Source: Novosphingobium silvae
GTDB lineage: Bacteria > Pseudomonadota > Alphaproteobacteria > Sphingomonadales > Sphingomonadaceae
Direction: 5' to 3'
NCBI RefSeq assembly: GCF_009856825.1
Contig: NZ_WVTD01000008.1
Span: forward strand, 1-64,000
Length of the DNA stretch: 64,000 bases
Every line of letters begins with the position of its first letter. Position 1 is the first letter of the stretch. Under the pieces are notes generated by a model, which saw nothing but the letters and a program-made list of their open reading frames with translations, did not search any database and was not told where the DNA came from. Made by a program: the position numbers and the translations under genes. This document shows, in pieces, positions 35,309 through 44,372 of this stretch.

Positions 35309-37747
35309 TCAGAACCTGTAGCCGAGGGATAAGATCGCCTGCCTTGGCGCGATGTACGTGTCGGACACCTGCCCGCTGCCATAAGGATCGGTGAAGCGCG
35401 AGTTGATGCCGTCCTCGTCGAACAGGTTGGTCACCGTCGCCGAGATGCTGAAGCCGCTGTCGGCGAAGGCATAGCTGGCGAACAGGTTGACCTGCGAATA
35501 GTCGGGCGTGTCGTCCTGCACGGGGCTGTCGAACACGCGCGACTGGAACTTGCCGCGGTAGATGTACTGCGCGCGCGCGGTGAATTCGCCGGGGCCCACC
35601 TCGCCGGTCCACGAGACGGCCGCCGATCCCTGCACGGAAGGCATCTTGGGTATCTTCATGCCCTTGATGTTGACGCTGGCCGCACGGCGCACGAGCGAAG
35701 CGGCGTAGAAGTTGCCGTAGAACCCGCCGATGCCCGGGAAGCCCGCAGCGGCCTGCGCGGCGTCCGCCGCCGAAGGATCGAGCGCTTGGTAATCGCTGGT
35801 GATCTCGCCGTGCAGCAGCGAAAGCGTTCCGTCGAAGTGCAGGTGCGACGTGGCCTTCCAGTTCATCTCCAGCTCGGCGCCGTAGACTTCGGCCTTGGGC
35901 ACGTTGCTGATGCCGTCGCCGAACAGGACGGCGTCCTCCTCGATGAACTGCAGGTCCTTGTAGAAATAATAGAACGCCGAGGCGTTGATCTGGAGCGTGT
36001 CGCCAAAGAAGCGGTTCTTCGATCCCACTTCAATGGAGTCGAGAGTTTCTGGCTTGTAGGCAGGCCTCACGCCATCTTCCCAGCCGAACACCGTGAACGA
36101 GCTGTCGCCCCGTGAAGCGGCGCTGTTGATGCCGCCCGGCTTGAAGCCGCGCGTGAAGCTGGCATAGACCATGTTGCTGGGCGTCAGTTCATAGTCCAGC
36201 GCGAACTTGCCGGTGACACGCGCAGTGCTGGTGCCGACGCCCGGCATGGGCTGGAGATAGGCGCCGGACGTGCTTCCCGTCGCTCCGTTGGAAAAACTGT
36301 CGCTCACCCCGCTGTACTTGTCGTGATTGTAGCGGATGCCCCCGGTGACGGTCAGCGCGTCGGTTAGGTCATAGCTGGCCTGCACGTAGCCTGCATAGGC
36401 CTCTCGCGTGATCTCGGACAGGTCCGCATACGTGAGCGCGGGAACCCTCGGGTCATCGAAGGGTGCGTCGACCGGCAGGGCGGGCGTCAGGCCGTCGCCG
36501 GTGGTCGCGCGGTATTCATTGACGTAGTTGCGGTTCTTCGAGTGCAGGTAAACCCCGCCCAGGATCCAGCGGAACGGGCCGTCGCTGTCCGAGGCGATGT
36601 TGTACTCCTGCGTCCACGACGTCGTGTTCTGCTCCCAGGTGGCGATGTGGTCGTAGTTGGCGATACCGCCGCTGACTTCGTTGAACAGAGCCTGGTTCAG
36701 GCCGTCGCCATCCCACGAAAGGCGGCTGTGCAGCCGCTGGTAGCTGGTGATCGAACTGAACGTCGCCCCATCCAGATCGAACTTCACCACACCATAGTAG
36801 AGCTGCGTGCGGATATAGGTCTTGCCCGGGAAATCCTGGGTCAGTTCGCGGGGGTCGGGATTGGGATCGAGGATGTTCTTCTGCGCCGTCGCGTTCTGGT
36901 CGCCCTTGTACTGGATCGTGCTCAGCAGGACGGAGATGCGGTCGGTGGGCGTCCACTTCACCGCAACCTTGCCGCCCCACTCGTCGGCATCGTCAAGCTC
37001 GTAGTCGGGATCTCCGGCGACGTCCGTTGCCTTGGCGTAGCCGTCGTGGCGATAGTGCTGGCCAGCGGCGCGGATCGCCAGAGTATCGCTGAGCGGCACG
37101 TTGATCGCCGCGTCGGCCTTGAACAGGTCGTAGTTGCCGTAGCCAAGGTTTGCTGTGCCTGAAAACGCGGTCGTGTCGGGCTGCTTCGACACCACGTTGA
37201 TGGTGCCGCCGGTCGACCCCTGGCCGTACATCGTGCCCTGCGGACCGCGCAGGACCTCGACTTGCGCCACATCGATGAAGGCCGCGTTGGCGGCGATCGA
37301 GTTGAAGATGTAGACGCCGTCGATGTGGAACGACACGCCTGGCTGGGTGGAGGGGTTCTCTGGCGTCTCCGAGCCGATGCCGCGGATCGAGATGTTGCGT
37401 TCGCCGCCGCCGCTCTTGGCAACGACAAGGCCGGGCACGCTACCGTTGAGGCCGGTGATCTCGGTGATGTTCGCCTGTGCAAGCGTCTCGTCGGTGACGA
37501 CGGCCACCGAAAGCGCCGCCTTCTGCAGCGTCACGTTCGTGCGTTCTGCGGAAACCACGATCTCCTCGAACGGCGCGCCCGACGCATCTGCAGCGGCAGC
37601 GGCTTCGCCGGCCGCGCTGTCCGCCGCGCTGTCTGCCGCCGCCACCTCGGCGCGGGCCATGACTGGGCACGTCGCGGCGAGCAGCGCCAGTGCGGAGACG
37701 CCCGTGGACTTCAAAACTCGAGCTCTCGTGATCACAGTTACCCCCAT
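35309..37747 (-). CDS. TonB-dependent outer-membrane receptor
   Basis: An 812-residue receptor. A signal peptide (SALALLAATCPVMARA) precedes an Ala-rich segment, a TonB box-like EEIVVSAER, the plug (QVEVLRGPQGTMYGQGSTGG, INVVSKQP) and a 22-strand-type barrel ending in a terminal Phe (ILSLGYRF). It imports a large or scarce compound across the outer membrane using TonB energy. It is probably transcribed alone and ends at the terminator at 35243. In sphingomonads such receptors often serve catabolic clusters, which fits its neighbours. An alternative GTG start lies 12 nt inside. Confidence 0.92.
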   Translation of the reverse strand: MGVTVITRARVLKSTGVSALALLAATCPVMARAEVAAADSAADSAAGEAAAAADASGAPFEEIVVSAERTNVTLQKAALSVAVVTDETLAQANITEITGLNGSVPGLVVAKSGGGERNISIRGIGSETPENPSTQPGVSFHIDGVYIFNSIAANAAFIDVAQVEVLRGPQGTMYGQGSTGGTINVVSKQPDTTAFSGTANLGYGNYDLFKADAAINVPLSDTLAIRAAGQHYRHDGYAKATDVAGDPDYELDDADEWGGKVAVKWTPTDRISVLLSTIQYKGDQNATAQKNILDPNPDPRELTQDFPGKTYIRTQLYYGVVKFDLDGATFSSITSYQRLHSRLSWDGDGLNQALFNEVSGGIANYDHIATWEQNTTSWTQEYNIASDSDGPFRWILGGVYLHSKNRNYVNEYRATTGDGLTPALPVDAPFDDPRVPALTYADLSEITREAYAGYVQASYDLTDALTVTGGIRYNHDKYSGVSDSFSNGATGSTSGAYLQPMPGVGTSTARVTGKFALDYELTPSNMVYASFTRGFKPGGINSAASRGDSSFTVFGWEDGVRPAYKPETLDSIEVGSKNRFFGDTLQINASAFYYFYKDLQFIEEDAVLFGDGISNVPKAEVYGAELEMNWKATSHLHFDGTLSLLHGEITSDYQALDPSAADAAQAAAGFPGIGGFYGNFYAASLVRRAASVNIKGMKIPKMPSVQGSAAVSWTGEVGPGEFTARAQYIYRGKFQSRVFDSPVQDDTPDYSQVNLFASYAFADSGFSISATVTNLFDEDGINSRFTDPYGSGQVSDTYIAPRQAILSLGYRF

Positions 37748-38502
37748 TCGTCAGAGCGCATCCACGGATGCGCGGCATGGCCAAATGCCCTTCGTTCCCG
37801 GTATCCCTCTCCTGAAATGCACGGCACCTGGGCCCATGCCCGACGCCTGGCGCGACTTTCGACCGCTGCCGGGCGTCGGCCGCGGTGACCCTGGATCACC
37901 GCGGCACACCTGCTTTTCCCTGAACCTGTTCTTGTCTTTGTCCCCCGTGCGATGGCTTTCGGCCGCCGCCGGCGGTATTTTCTGTTTTGCATTGACGCAA
38001 GATCGAGCCGAAAGCCGCGATTATCGGGCCGCCGCTCTCCCTTGCACCTCCAGCTTCGGCGAATCCCGGGCCGACGCAAGCGGCAAAACGGTGCGTGCGC
38101 AAGCGATCAAACGGCGGGGCACCATGCGCAAAAAAGCACGGCCCAGCGAGTTTTCCGGCGCTTCACGCCTCGTCGCGAACGACTTCCGGGGCGAAACTGC
38201 ACTCGCCTGTCGCTTCTCCCGGAGGCAGGAATGGCGGCGATCAGGCTTCGCCCAAGGGCAGCCGGCGGCCCCGGTAGCGCAGGCGTGGCGCTGGTTAAGC
38301 AGGCGTACAGGTTGTGATTGCTAGTGCCGTGATTGCAGCGTGGTGCAGATATTTTCTGCCTGTTGACCGGCCGGCGCTTCCCCCCTCTGTCGCCGCCGGT
38401 CTCGTCCACGACGTTGAGCCTTCTCGGGTCGCATCGATGAGGGAGAACGGCCCGGAGGTCTGCGGACCTCCGGGCGCCTGCTACCAGGCGCGGCCCGCGC
38501 CG
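37748..38502. other. 755-nt gene-free stretch upstream of the TonB receptor
   Basis: I see no credible gene. Frames here have no ribosome binding site and codon use unlike the neighbours. The part next to the receptor start (37750-38100) is the likely promoter region. A 10-bp perfect hairpin (38451-38460 with 38465-38474) lies just beyond the flavoprotein stop, but no T-run follows it, so it is at best a weak terminator for that minus-strand gene. Confidence 0.5.
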
Positions 38503-39879
38503 CTACTCTTCGGCTTTGAGTTCCAGCAGCACCGTCGGGATCAGTTCCGAGACCGTGGGGTGGATGGGCACTGCCCAGCGAAGATCGTCCAGCGGCGCGT
38601 CCGCGTTCATCATGTCGAGGATGCCGTGGATCGCCTCGTCGCCTCCGGTCCCCAGGATGGCCGCGCCCATAATCCGGCGCGTCGCGGCATCGGCGACGAT
38701 TTTCATGAGGCCTTGCGTCTCTCCCTTTTCGATCGCGCGGGCGACGCGCGACATTGGCCGCGTCGCGACCAGAAGCGGCTTCCCGCTCGCGCGCGCCTGC
38801 GCAAAGGTCATCCCCACTCGTCCCAACGGAGGATCGATGTAAAGCGCATAGCCGGGCACGCGCAGGCTCACGCGGCGATCCTCTCCGTCCAGCAGGTTCG
38901 CCGCGACGATCTCGAAGTCGTTCCAGGCGGTGTGCGTGAACGCGCCCCGACCATTGCAGTCGCCCAGCGCCCACACGCCCGGAGCGCTGGTTTGCAACCG
39001 ATCGTCGACCTCAACATAGCCGCGTTCGTCCACCTTGATGCCGGCATTCTCAAGGCCGAGGTCATCGGTGTTGGGCGTGCGGCCCACGGCCAGCAGCACA
39101 TGGCTGCCGATGACCTGCGGCTCGCCCTCGCTGCACTCGACGCCCACCGCCACGCCCCCGGTGTGAGGCGCGAAGCTGATGCACTTGGCGCCGGTCCGCA
39201 CGGCGATACCCTCACCTTCCAGGATCGTGCGGATTTCGGCGCTGATGTCCTCGTCCTCGCGGGCGAGCAGGCGCGGCCCCATTTCCACCACCGTCACCTG
39301 TGCGCCGAAGCGCCGGAACATCTGTGCGAACTCCAGCCCGATGTAGCTGCCGCCGACCACCACCAGATGCTCCGGCAGTTCCCGGAGCGTCAGCAACGAC
39401 GCGTTGTCGAGCGTCTCCACCTGTTCCAGCCCCGGCATGGACGGGCGCGAAGGCCGTCCGCCGACATTGAGGAAGATGCGCGGCGCTGTCAGCGTCCGCT
39501 CACCCACCGCGATCGTTCCGGGCGCGGTGAAGCGGGCGGAGCCGCGCACGATCGTCAGCCCCTCCATCGCGCCGAGCCACTTCTCGTTCCGCTCGCGCGC
39601 GTTGGCCGAAATGGTCTGCGCCCGGCGAACGACCGAGGCGAGATCGACCGCGACGGCACCGGTAGAGACGCCGTATCCCGCGGCGCGCCGGGCGAGGTGT
39701 GCGGCATGGGCGCTTGCCACCATCGCTTTCGTGGGCGTGCAGCCGGTGTTGACGCAGGTTCCGCCGATACGGTCCCGCTCGACCAGGGCGACACGCTGCC
39801 CCGCTCCGGTCAGCCGGCCTGCGAGCGCGGGTCCGGCCTGCCCGGCGCCGATGATGATCGCGTCGAAAGTCTCGCTCAT
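38503..39879 (-). CDS. Class I pyridine nucleotide-disulfide oxidoreductase
   Basis: A 458-residue FAD enzyme of the dihydrolipoamide/mercuric reductase type. It has the FAD motif IIGAGQAGPALAGRL, redox CxxxxC in GGTCVNTGCTPTKA, an NAD(P)-binding GGSYIGLEFAQMF, the second FAD motif WALGDCNG and the C-terminal HPTVSEL with the active-site His. It lacks an N-terminal metal-binding domain and the C-terminal Cys pair of MerA. I start at MSETFDAI; an ATG two codons earlier is possible. Its role is unclear: glutathione or dithiol recycling, or a reductase for a neighbouring oxygenase. Confidence 0.88.
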   Translation of the reverse strand: MSETFDAIIIGAGQAGPALAGRLTGAGQRVALVERDRIGGTCVNTGCTPTKAMVASAHAAHLARRAAGYGVSTGAVAVDLASVVRRAQTISANARERNEKWLGAMEGLTIVRGSARFTAPGTIAVGERTLTAPRIFLNVGGRPSRPSMPGLEQVETLDNASLLTLRELPEHLVVVGGSYIGLEFAQMFRRFGAQVTVVEMGPRLLAREDEDISAEIRTILEGEGIAVRTGAKCISFAPHTGGVAVGVECSEGEPQVIGSHVLLAVGRTPNTDDLGLENAGIKVDERGYVEVDDRLQTSAPGVWALGDCNGRGAFTHTAWNDFEIVAANLLDGEDRRVSLRVPGYALYIDPPLGRVGMTFAQARASGKPLLVATRPMSRVARAIEKGETQGLMKIVADAATRRIMGAAILGTGGDEAIHGILDMMNADAPLDDLRWAVPIHPTVSELIPTVLLELKAEE

Positions 39880-39892
39880 GTCCAAAGTCTCG

Positions 39893-40351
39893 CTATAGGG
39901 CCTGCACCACCAGGATCGCGACGACGAGCGCCAGCACGTCCTCGATCAGGCCGGCGGGCCGGTCGCTGCGCAGGCTGCGGGCCAGGGCCGCGCGCAGGGC
40001 AGCGCCGCCATACGTGCCGATGGCCGCGCCGATCAGCCCGGCCACCAGACCGGCCACCCATGCGCCCGAAGGCAGGCCGATCGCCGCGCCGCAGAACGCG
40101 CCCGAGATCAACCGCGCTCCGAACTGCGAGGGAACCTTGCGGCTCGGCGTGCGGGGAAGCTGGTCGCCCACCAGTTCCAGAGCGGCGACAAGGGTGAGTA
40201 TCCAGGGCGTGAAGCGATAGCCCAGGAACGCCAGCCCCGTGTCGCCAAGGTCCAGCACGCCCAGCCAGGCCGCCCAACTGATCGCAGCCGGCGGCGTGAA
40301 GGCACGAAGTCCGGCGATGATACCCATGGCAAGGGCCAGCAGCAGGATCAT
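39893..40351 (-). CDS. DUF4126 membrane protein
   Basis: A 152-residue protein with four or five hydrophobic segments, matching DUF4126 (GLRAFTPPAAISWAAWLG, then LELVGDQLPRTPSRKVP). Function is unknown in the family. It starts at the ATG for MILLLALAMG and ends 13 nt before the flavoprotein start, so the two are probably co-transcribed. Confidence 0.8.
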   Translation of the reverse strand: MILLLALAMGIIAGLRAFTPPAAISWAAWLGVLDLGDTGLAFLGYRFTPWILTLVAALELVGDQLPRTPSRKVPSQFGARLISGAFCGAAIGLPSGAWVAGLVAGLIGAAIGTYGGAALRAALARSLRSDRPAGLIEDVLALVVAILVVQAL

Positions 40352-40720
40352 GGGCAAAGGCCTTTCTGGTCGCTGATCGGTCTGGATGGCGTTCAGGAAA
40401 TCCGCATTCACAACAGAAGGGTGGGTCGTGCAAAGGCCATCGGGAAGGCCCTTGCAGGTCTTGCGCGTTCCATGTTGCAGCAGCTTTACTGCGAGCGGCG
40501 CCAATGCCGCATCTGATCGTCATCGCCCTGCCGCCACCGATGCCGGATTTGGCCGATAGTATTTCCTTTTCGACGCGGGACGCAACTTATTCCTGAGTGC
40601 GCCTGCGGCCTCCATGATCACGCCGCCATTCCGTCTACGCTGCCCTGATGATACCCCCTCTCCCCGCGCAGGAAGCCGATGATGGCGCCGGCCTCCCGTC
40701 ACGGCAAGGGGCGCGTCCGA
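40352..40720. other. Intergenic stretch without a recognised gene
   Basis: No gene is supported. A 31-codon minus-strand frame from about 40615 encodes a basic peptide (MEAAGALRNKL, then KRKYYRPNP) but has a weak ribosome binding site. The region probably holds the promoter of the DUF4126-flavoprotein pair. Confidence 0.4.
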
Positions 40721-41992
40721 TCAGAACGGCAGGTTGTATAGCCTGACCGCGTTGTCCTGCAGCACCTTCTTGCGCACTTCGTGGCTGTAGCCGCCGAGCA
40801 CGTCCTTCAGGTGTTCCTGCACGCCGGGATAAAGCGAGGTCGGGTGCGGGAAGTCGGTCTCGAACATGACGTTGTCGATGCCAATGATCTCGAGCAGGTA
40901 CTTGGGGGCGATCTTCTCGAACCAGAAGGTGCAGAAGAAGTGGTCGCGGAAGTAGTCCCAGGGTTGCTTCCTCAGCACGTCGCGCATGATCGGCAGCATC
41001 TCGCGGAACTGGTGCTCCAGCGCCTCGACCGCGAAAGGCACCCAGCCCGCGCCGCTTTCGATGAGACCGATCTTGAGGCCGGGATGGCGATCGAGCCGAC
41101 CCGATACCATCCAGTTGCCGAGCGTCGCCGCGTTGCCAATGGAGAACATCGTCGCCACAACGGACAGGGTCTGCTCGAACTTGAAGCCTTCCCAGGTCAG
41201 CGTGTTCGGATCGATCGCCGCGTTGAGGTGGAAGTTCAGCGGCATGCCCGTCGCGTCGCACATCTCAAGGAACGGGGTCCAGTAGTCGTGGTTGAAGCTG
41301 GGCACGCCCACCCGTTCGGGCGTGTCGGGCAGGACGAAGCCCTTGAGGCCGATCTCGTGGCAGCGCCGCGCTTCCGTCTCCAGCGCCTTCTGGTCCCAGA
41401 AGGGCAGGTGCGCCATGTTGAAGATGCGCTGGCCGGACGCCTCCTGGAATTCGGCCGAGGCGTCGTTGTAGATCTGGACGACGCGCAGGGCGAGTTCGGG
41501 ATCGCCCAGGCTCATCAGCGCGCCGGCCTGCGTCACGCCCGAGTTCTGGAAGCAGATCTGGGCATAAACGCCCATGTCGTCCATCGCCTGCAGGCGGGCC
41601 TTCATTTCGTGCCCGCCCGGGTGCGCCTGTTCCAGCTTGGGGAAAGCGAGGCGGCCGAGGAGCTTGTTGTTGTCGGCGCGGATGACGTTGCCGCCCAGCG
41701 TCCCGAAATCGCGGTCGCCCACGAACCAGCGGTCGGTGCCGTCGATCCGCTCCACGCGCGGCATCTTCGCTTTCCACTCCCCCGTCGCGCGCGAGGTGAA
41801 CAGGTCGGGCGCCTCGGTGATGTGGGTGTCGGTGTCGACGATCTTGATGCCCTCGAACATCGGGTGGAGGCCCCCGGACTGCGAGGCATAATCGACCTCG
41901 CGGATCACGCCCCCGTCGGTGTACCCTTCGGCGGACCAGTACTTGCGCGCCGACTGCGCCCGTTCCCCGGCGTCGGAGTCTGCATCGGCCAT
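40721..41992 (-). CDS. Amidohydrolase_2 family metal-dependent hydrolase
   Basis: A 423-residue TIM-barrel protein of the aminocarboxymuconate semialdehyde decarboxylase or gamma-resorcylate decarboxylase superfamily. Metal ligands are suggested by DTDTHI at the barrel start, His in LNFHLNAA and Asp in FETDFPHPT. Members hydrolyse or non-oxidatively decarboxylate ring-derived acids. It starts at MADADSD; an upstream frame extends into the divergent promoter. It is divergent from the P450 (192 nt), so both may share a regulator and pathway. Confidence 0.85.
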   Translation of the reverse strand: MADADSDAGERAQSARKYWSAEGYTDGGVIREVDYASQSGGLHPMFEGIKIVDTDTHITEAPDLFTSRATGEWKAKMPRVERIDGTDRWFVGDRDFGTLGGNVIRADNNKLLGRLAFPKLEQAHPGGHEMKARLQAMDDMGVYAQICFQNSGVTQAGALMSLGDPELALRVVQIYNDASAEFQEASGQRIFNMAHLPFWDQKALETEARRCHEIGLKGFVLPDTPERVGVPSFNHDYWTPFLEMCDATGMPLNFHLNAAIDPNTLTWEGFKFEQTLSVVATMFSIGNAATLGNWMVSGRLDRHPGLKIGLIESGAGWVPFAVEALEHQFREMLPIMRDVLRKQPWDYFRDHFFCTFWFEKIAPKYLLEIIGIDNVMFETDFPHPTSLYPGVQEHLKDVLGGYSHEVRKKVLQDNAVRLYNLPF

Positions 41993-42184
41993 AACGATTC
42001 TCCCAAAATCCAATGATCCTCGTTTCGCAACCGGGCCGGGCGAATACAATTGCGCAGGGCAACGCCGAGACGATGAGTGGCGATGGGAGGCGCGGCAGCG
42101 GCGGGCGGTGCCGCTTCCGGCAAGGTCCCGGGCTTGCGGGCCAGGGCCCCATCGGGCAATCCCCGGTCTGGGAGAGACGACACC

Positions 42185-43489
42185 ATGACACAGGCGCGAA
42201 CGCTAGACGACATCCGGGTGGAGTTCGACGCTCCGGACAATGTGCCCAGAGACCGCATCGTCGACCTCTCGTTCGCGAACGGCAGCAATCCCAACGATCT
42301 TGTCGATCCTTACGAGCCCTTCGCCTGGCTCAACGGGCCGGACATCCCCCGCCTGCTCTACAATCCGCCAGTGCGCTCGGGCCTCGGCGCGATCTCGGGT
42401 TCGCGGCGGGGGAACTGGGTGGTCTCGCATTACGAGGATATCGACCGCGTCTATTGCGACAACGACCATTTTTCGAACGCGGGAACGGCGGAATTCCAGC
42501 GCCTGATCGGGGAGACGTTCAAGTCGATCCCGCTGGCGATCGACCCGCCGGATCATTCCAAGTACCGCCTCTACCTCATGCCCCACTTCAGTCCGGCGCG
42601 CATCACGCGCGACATCGAGCCGCGCATCCGCAAGGTGGTGGTCGAGATGATCGACGCCGTGGCCGACAAGGGCGAGGTGGACATGGCCTGGGACTTCGGC
42701 CGCGTCTATCCGGTGCGCATCTTCATGAGCCTGATGGGCTTTCCGGAGAAGATGTTCGAGCAGTTCCTCGACTGGGAGTGGGACATCCTGCATTCGGGCA
42801 CGCTGGAGAAGATGCAGGCGGCGCTGCGCGGCGTGCTCGATTTCCTGCGCGCCTTCATCGCCGAGAAGGAGGCCAACCCGGACGAGCACCTCGTCTCCTC
42901 CATCGCCCACGGCAAGATCCAGGGCCGCGCGCCGACCGAGGACGAGAAGATCGGCATGGTCTGGTTCCTGTGGCTCGGCGGTCTCGACACGGTGGCGGCC
43001 ACGATCGCGCAGATGTTCCGCCGCATGGCCCTCCAGCCCGACATCCAGCGCCGCATCCGCGAGAACCCGGCGCTCATCAACGGTGCGGTAGAGGAATTCC
43101 TGCGCACGCAGCCGATCCTCTCCTCCACCCGGACCGCGACGCGCGATTTTGAATGGCACGGGGTGCAGATCCGCAAAGGCGATTCGGTGCAGTGCCTGAA
43201 CCCGGCCGGAAACTTCGACCCGGCCCGCTTCGAGGACCCGCGCACCTTTGATCCGGAGCGCCGGGCCAACCGGCACTTCACTTTCGTGGGCGGGGTCCAC
43301 ATCTGCCTGGGCGCTCACCTCGCCCGGCGCGAGCTGCGCGTGCTGCTGGAGGAATGGTTCGCGCGTATCCCCGAGTTCGCACCGAAGCCGGGCTCGGATA
43401 CCTCGGTGTTCCCGGGCCTGCTCTCGATCCGCAACCTGCCGCTGGTCTGGGACACCGCGCGGATGCCCGGGCGGGAGGGCGCGGCCTAG
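42185..43489 (+). CDS. Cytochrome P450
   Basis: A 434-residue soluble bacterial P450. Visible are the I-helix oxygen-binding segment GGLDTVAAT, ExxR (EEFLRT), and the haem-binding loop FVGGVHICLGAHLAR with the axial Cys. The start ATG for MTQARTLDD follows AGAGACGAC. No ferredoxin or ferredoxin reductase gene is nearby, so its redox partner must be elsewhere. Pairing with the divergent amidohydrolase_2 gene suggests joint use in one catabolic step series. It ends 28 nt from the convergent Anbu operon. Confidence 0.92.
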   Translation: MTQARTLDDIRVEFDAPDNVPRDRIVDLSFANGSNPNDLVDPYEPFAWLNGPDIPRLLYNPPVRSGLGAISGSRRGNWVVSHYEDIDRVYCDNDHFSNAGTAEFQRLIGETFKSIPLAIDPPDHSKYRLYLMPHFSPARITRDIEPRIRKVVVEMIDAVADKGEVDMAWDFGRVYPVRIFMSLMGFPEKMFEQFLDWEWDILHSGTLEKMQAALRGVLDFLRAFIAEKEANPDEHLVSSIAHGKIQGRAPTEDEKIGMVWFLWLGGLDTVAATIAQMFRRMALQPDIQRRIRENPALINGAVEEFLRTQPILSSTRTATRDFEWHGVQIRKGDSVQCLNPAGNFDPARFEDPRTFDPERRANRHFTFVGGVHICLGAHLARRELRVLLEEWFARIPEFAPKPGSDTSVFPGLLSIRNLPLVWDTARMPGREGAA

Positions 43490-43517
43490 GCCTGCAGCGC
43501 TCCCGGCGCGGACGCTG

Positions 43518-44291
43518 TTACCCGCGGCGTTCCGCCACCGGGCGCACGGCAGGCTCCATCCGGTAGTCCGGCAGCCCGTCGAGCGCGCTGCGCAGGGCCT
43601 CGCTCCAGCTGGCCGAGACCGAGGCGAAGTAGGGGTCCGAAGCGTCTATCCGGCGTTCGTGCCGTGGGGTGAAGTTGTCCCGCTCGATCACCAGCAGGTC
43701 GAGCGGCAGGCCGACCGAGAGATTGGCCTTCAGCGTCGAATCGAACGAGACGGTCATCAGCTTGATCGCGCTCTCGAAGCTCATGCCCCGGTCGTAGCCG
43801 CGGATCAGGATCGGGCGGCCGTACTTGGTCTCGCCGATCTGGAAGAAGGGCGTGTCGAAGCTGGCCTCGATGAAGTTGCCTTCGGGGTAGACGAGGAACA
43901 GGCGCGGCTCCATGCCCTTGATCTGCCCGGCCACGATCATCGAGGCGCTGAAGGTGCCCGCCCCTGCCTTCTGCCCGTTGTCGGCCGCGCGTTCCTCGAT
44001 CGTATCCTGCAGCAGGTTGCCCACGATAGAGGCGACCTTGAACATCGTGGGCGCCTCGAGCAGCGAGTTGTGCCGCTCGGACGGGGCCTTGTTGCGTTCC
44101 TCAAGCTGGCTGATGACGCCCTGCGTCGTCGCCAGGTTGCCCGCGGTCATCACGGTGATGATCCGCTCTCCGGGGATCTCCCAGTGGTACATTTTGCGGA
44201 AGGTCGAGATGTTATCGACGCCCGAGTTGGTCCGGGTGTCGCTCATCAGGACGAGCCCGCGATCGAGCATCATGCCAACACAGTAGGTCAT
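43518..44291 (-). CDS. Anbu ancestral proteasome-type peptidase
   Basis: A 257-residue Ntn-hydrolase of the Anbu family (bacterial proteasome homologue). After removal of Met the nucleophile would be Thr1 (TYCVGMMLDRG), with Asp17 (LMSDTR) and a Lys near position 32 (FRKMYH) completing the classic catalytic set. I place the start at the ATG for MTYCVG, seven residues inside a longer frame, because Thr must follow Met. It is the last gene of a four-gene unit with the transglutaminase-like, alpha-E and ATP-grasp genes, the typical Anbu operon. Natural substrate unknown. Confidence 0.92.
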   Translation of the reverse strand: MTYCVGMMLDRGLVLMSDTRTNSGVDNISTFRKMYHWEIPGERIITVMTAGNLATTQGVISQLEERNKAPSERHNSLLEAPTMFKVASIVGNLLQDTIEERAADNGQKAGAGTFSASMIVAGQIKGMEPRLFLVYPEGNFIEASFDTPFFQIGETKYGRPILIRGYDRGMSFESAIKLMTVSFDSTLKANLSVGLPLDLLVIERDNFTPRHERRIDASDPYFASVSASWSEALRSALDGLPDYRMEPAVRPVAERRG

Positions 44292-44372
44292 CGAATCAAA
44301 AGCCCTTGCCAACCCGTGACCCGCCCCGCCTTTTCTCGTGGCGAGACCGGCGCGAACTTTCGGGCGGCCCTT

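Noticed and set aside
38451..38474. Perfect 10-bp hairpin after the flavoprotein gene
   Set aside because: No T-run follows on either strand, so it was not listed as a terminator; it is only mentioned as a possible weak one.
40520..40702. 60-codon minus-strand frame between the amidohydrolase_2 and DUF4126 genes
   Set aside because: Arg-rich, poor ribosome site and no recognisable family.
15123..43517. Genomic island bounded by a tRNA or integrase
   Set aside because: I looked for direct repeats, tRNA ends and integrase or transposase genes at the edges and saw none; the accessory nature of the block rests only on gene content.
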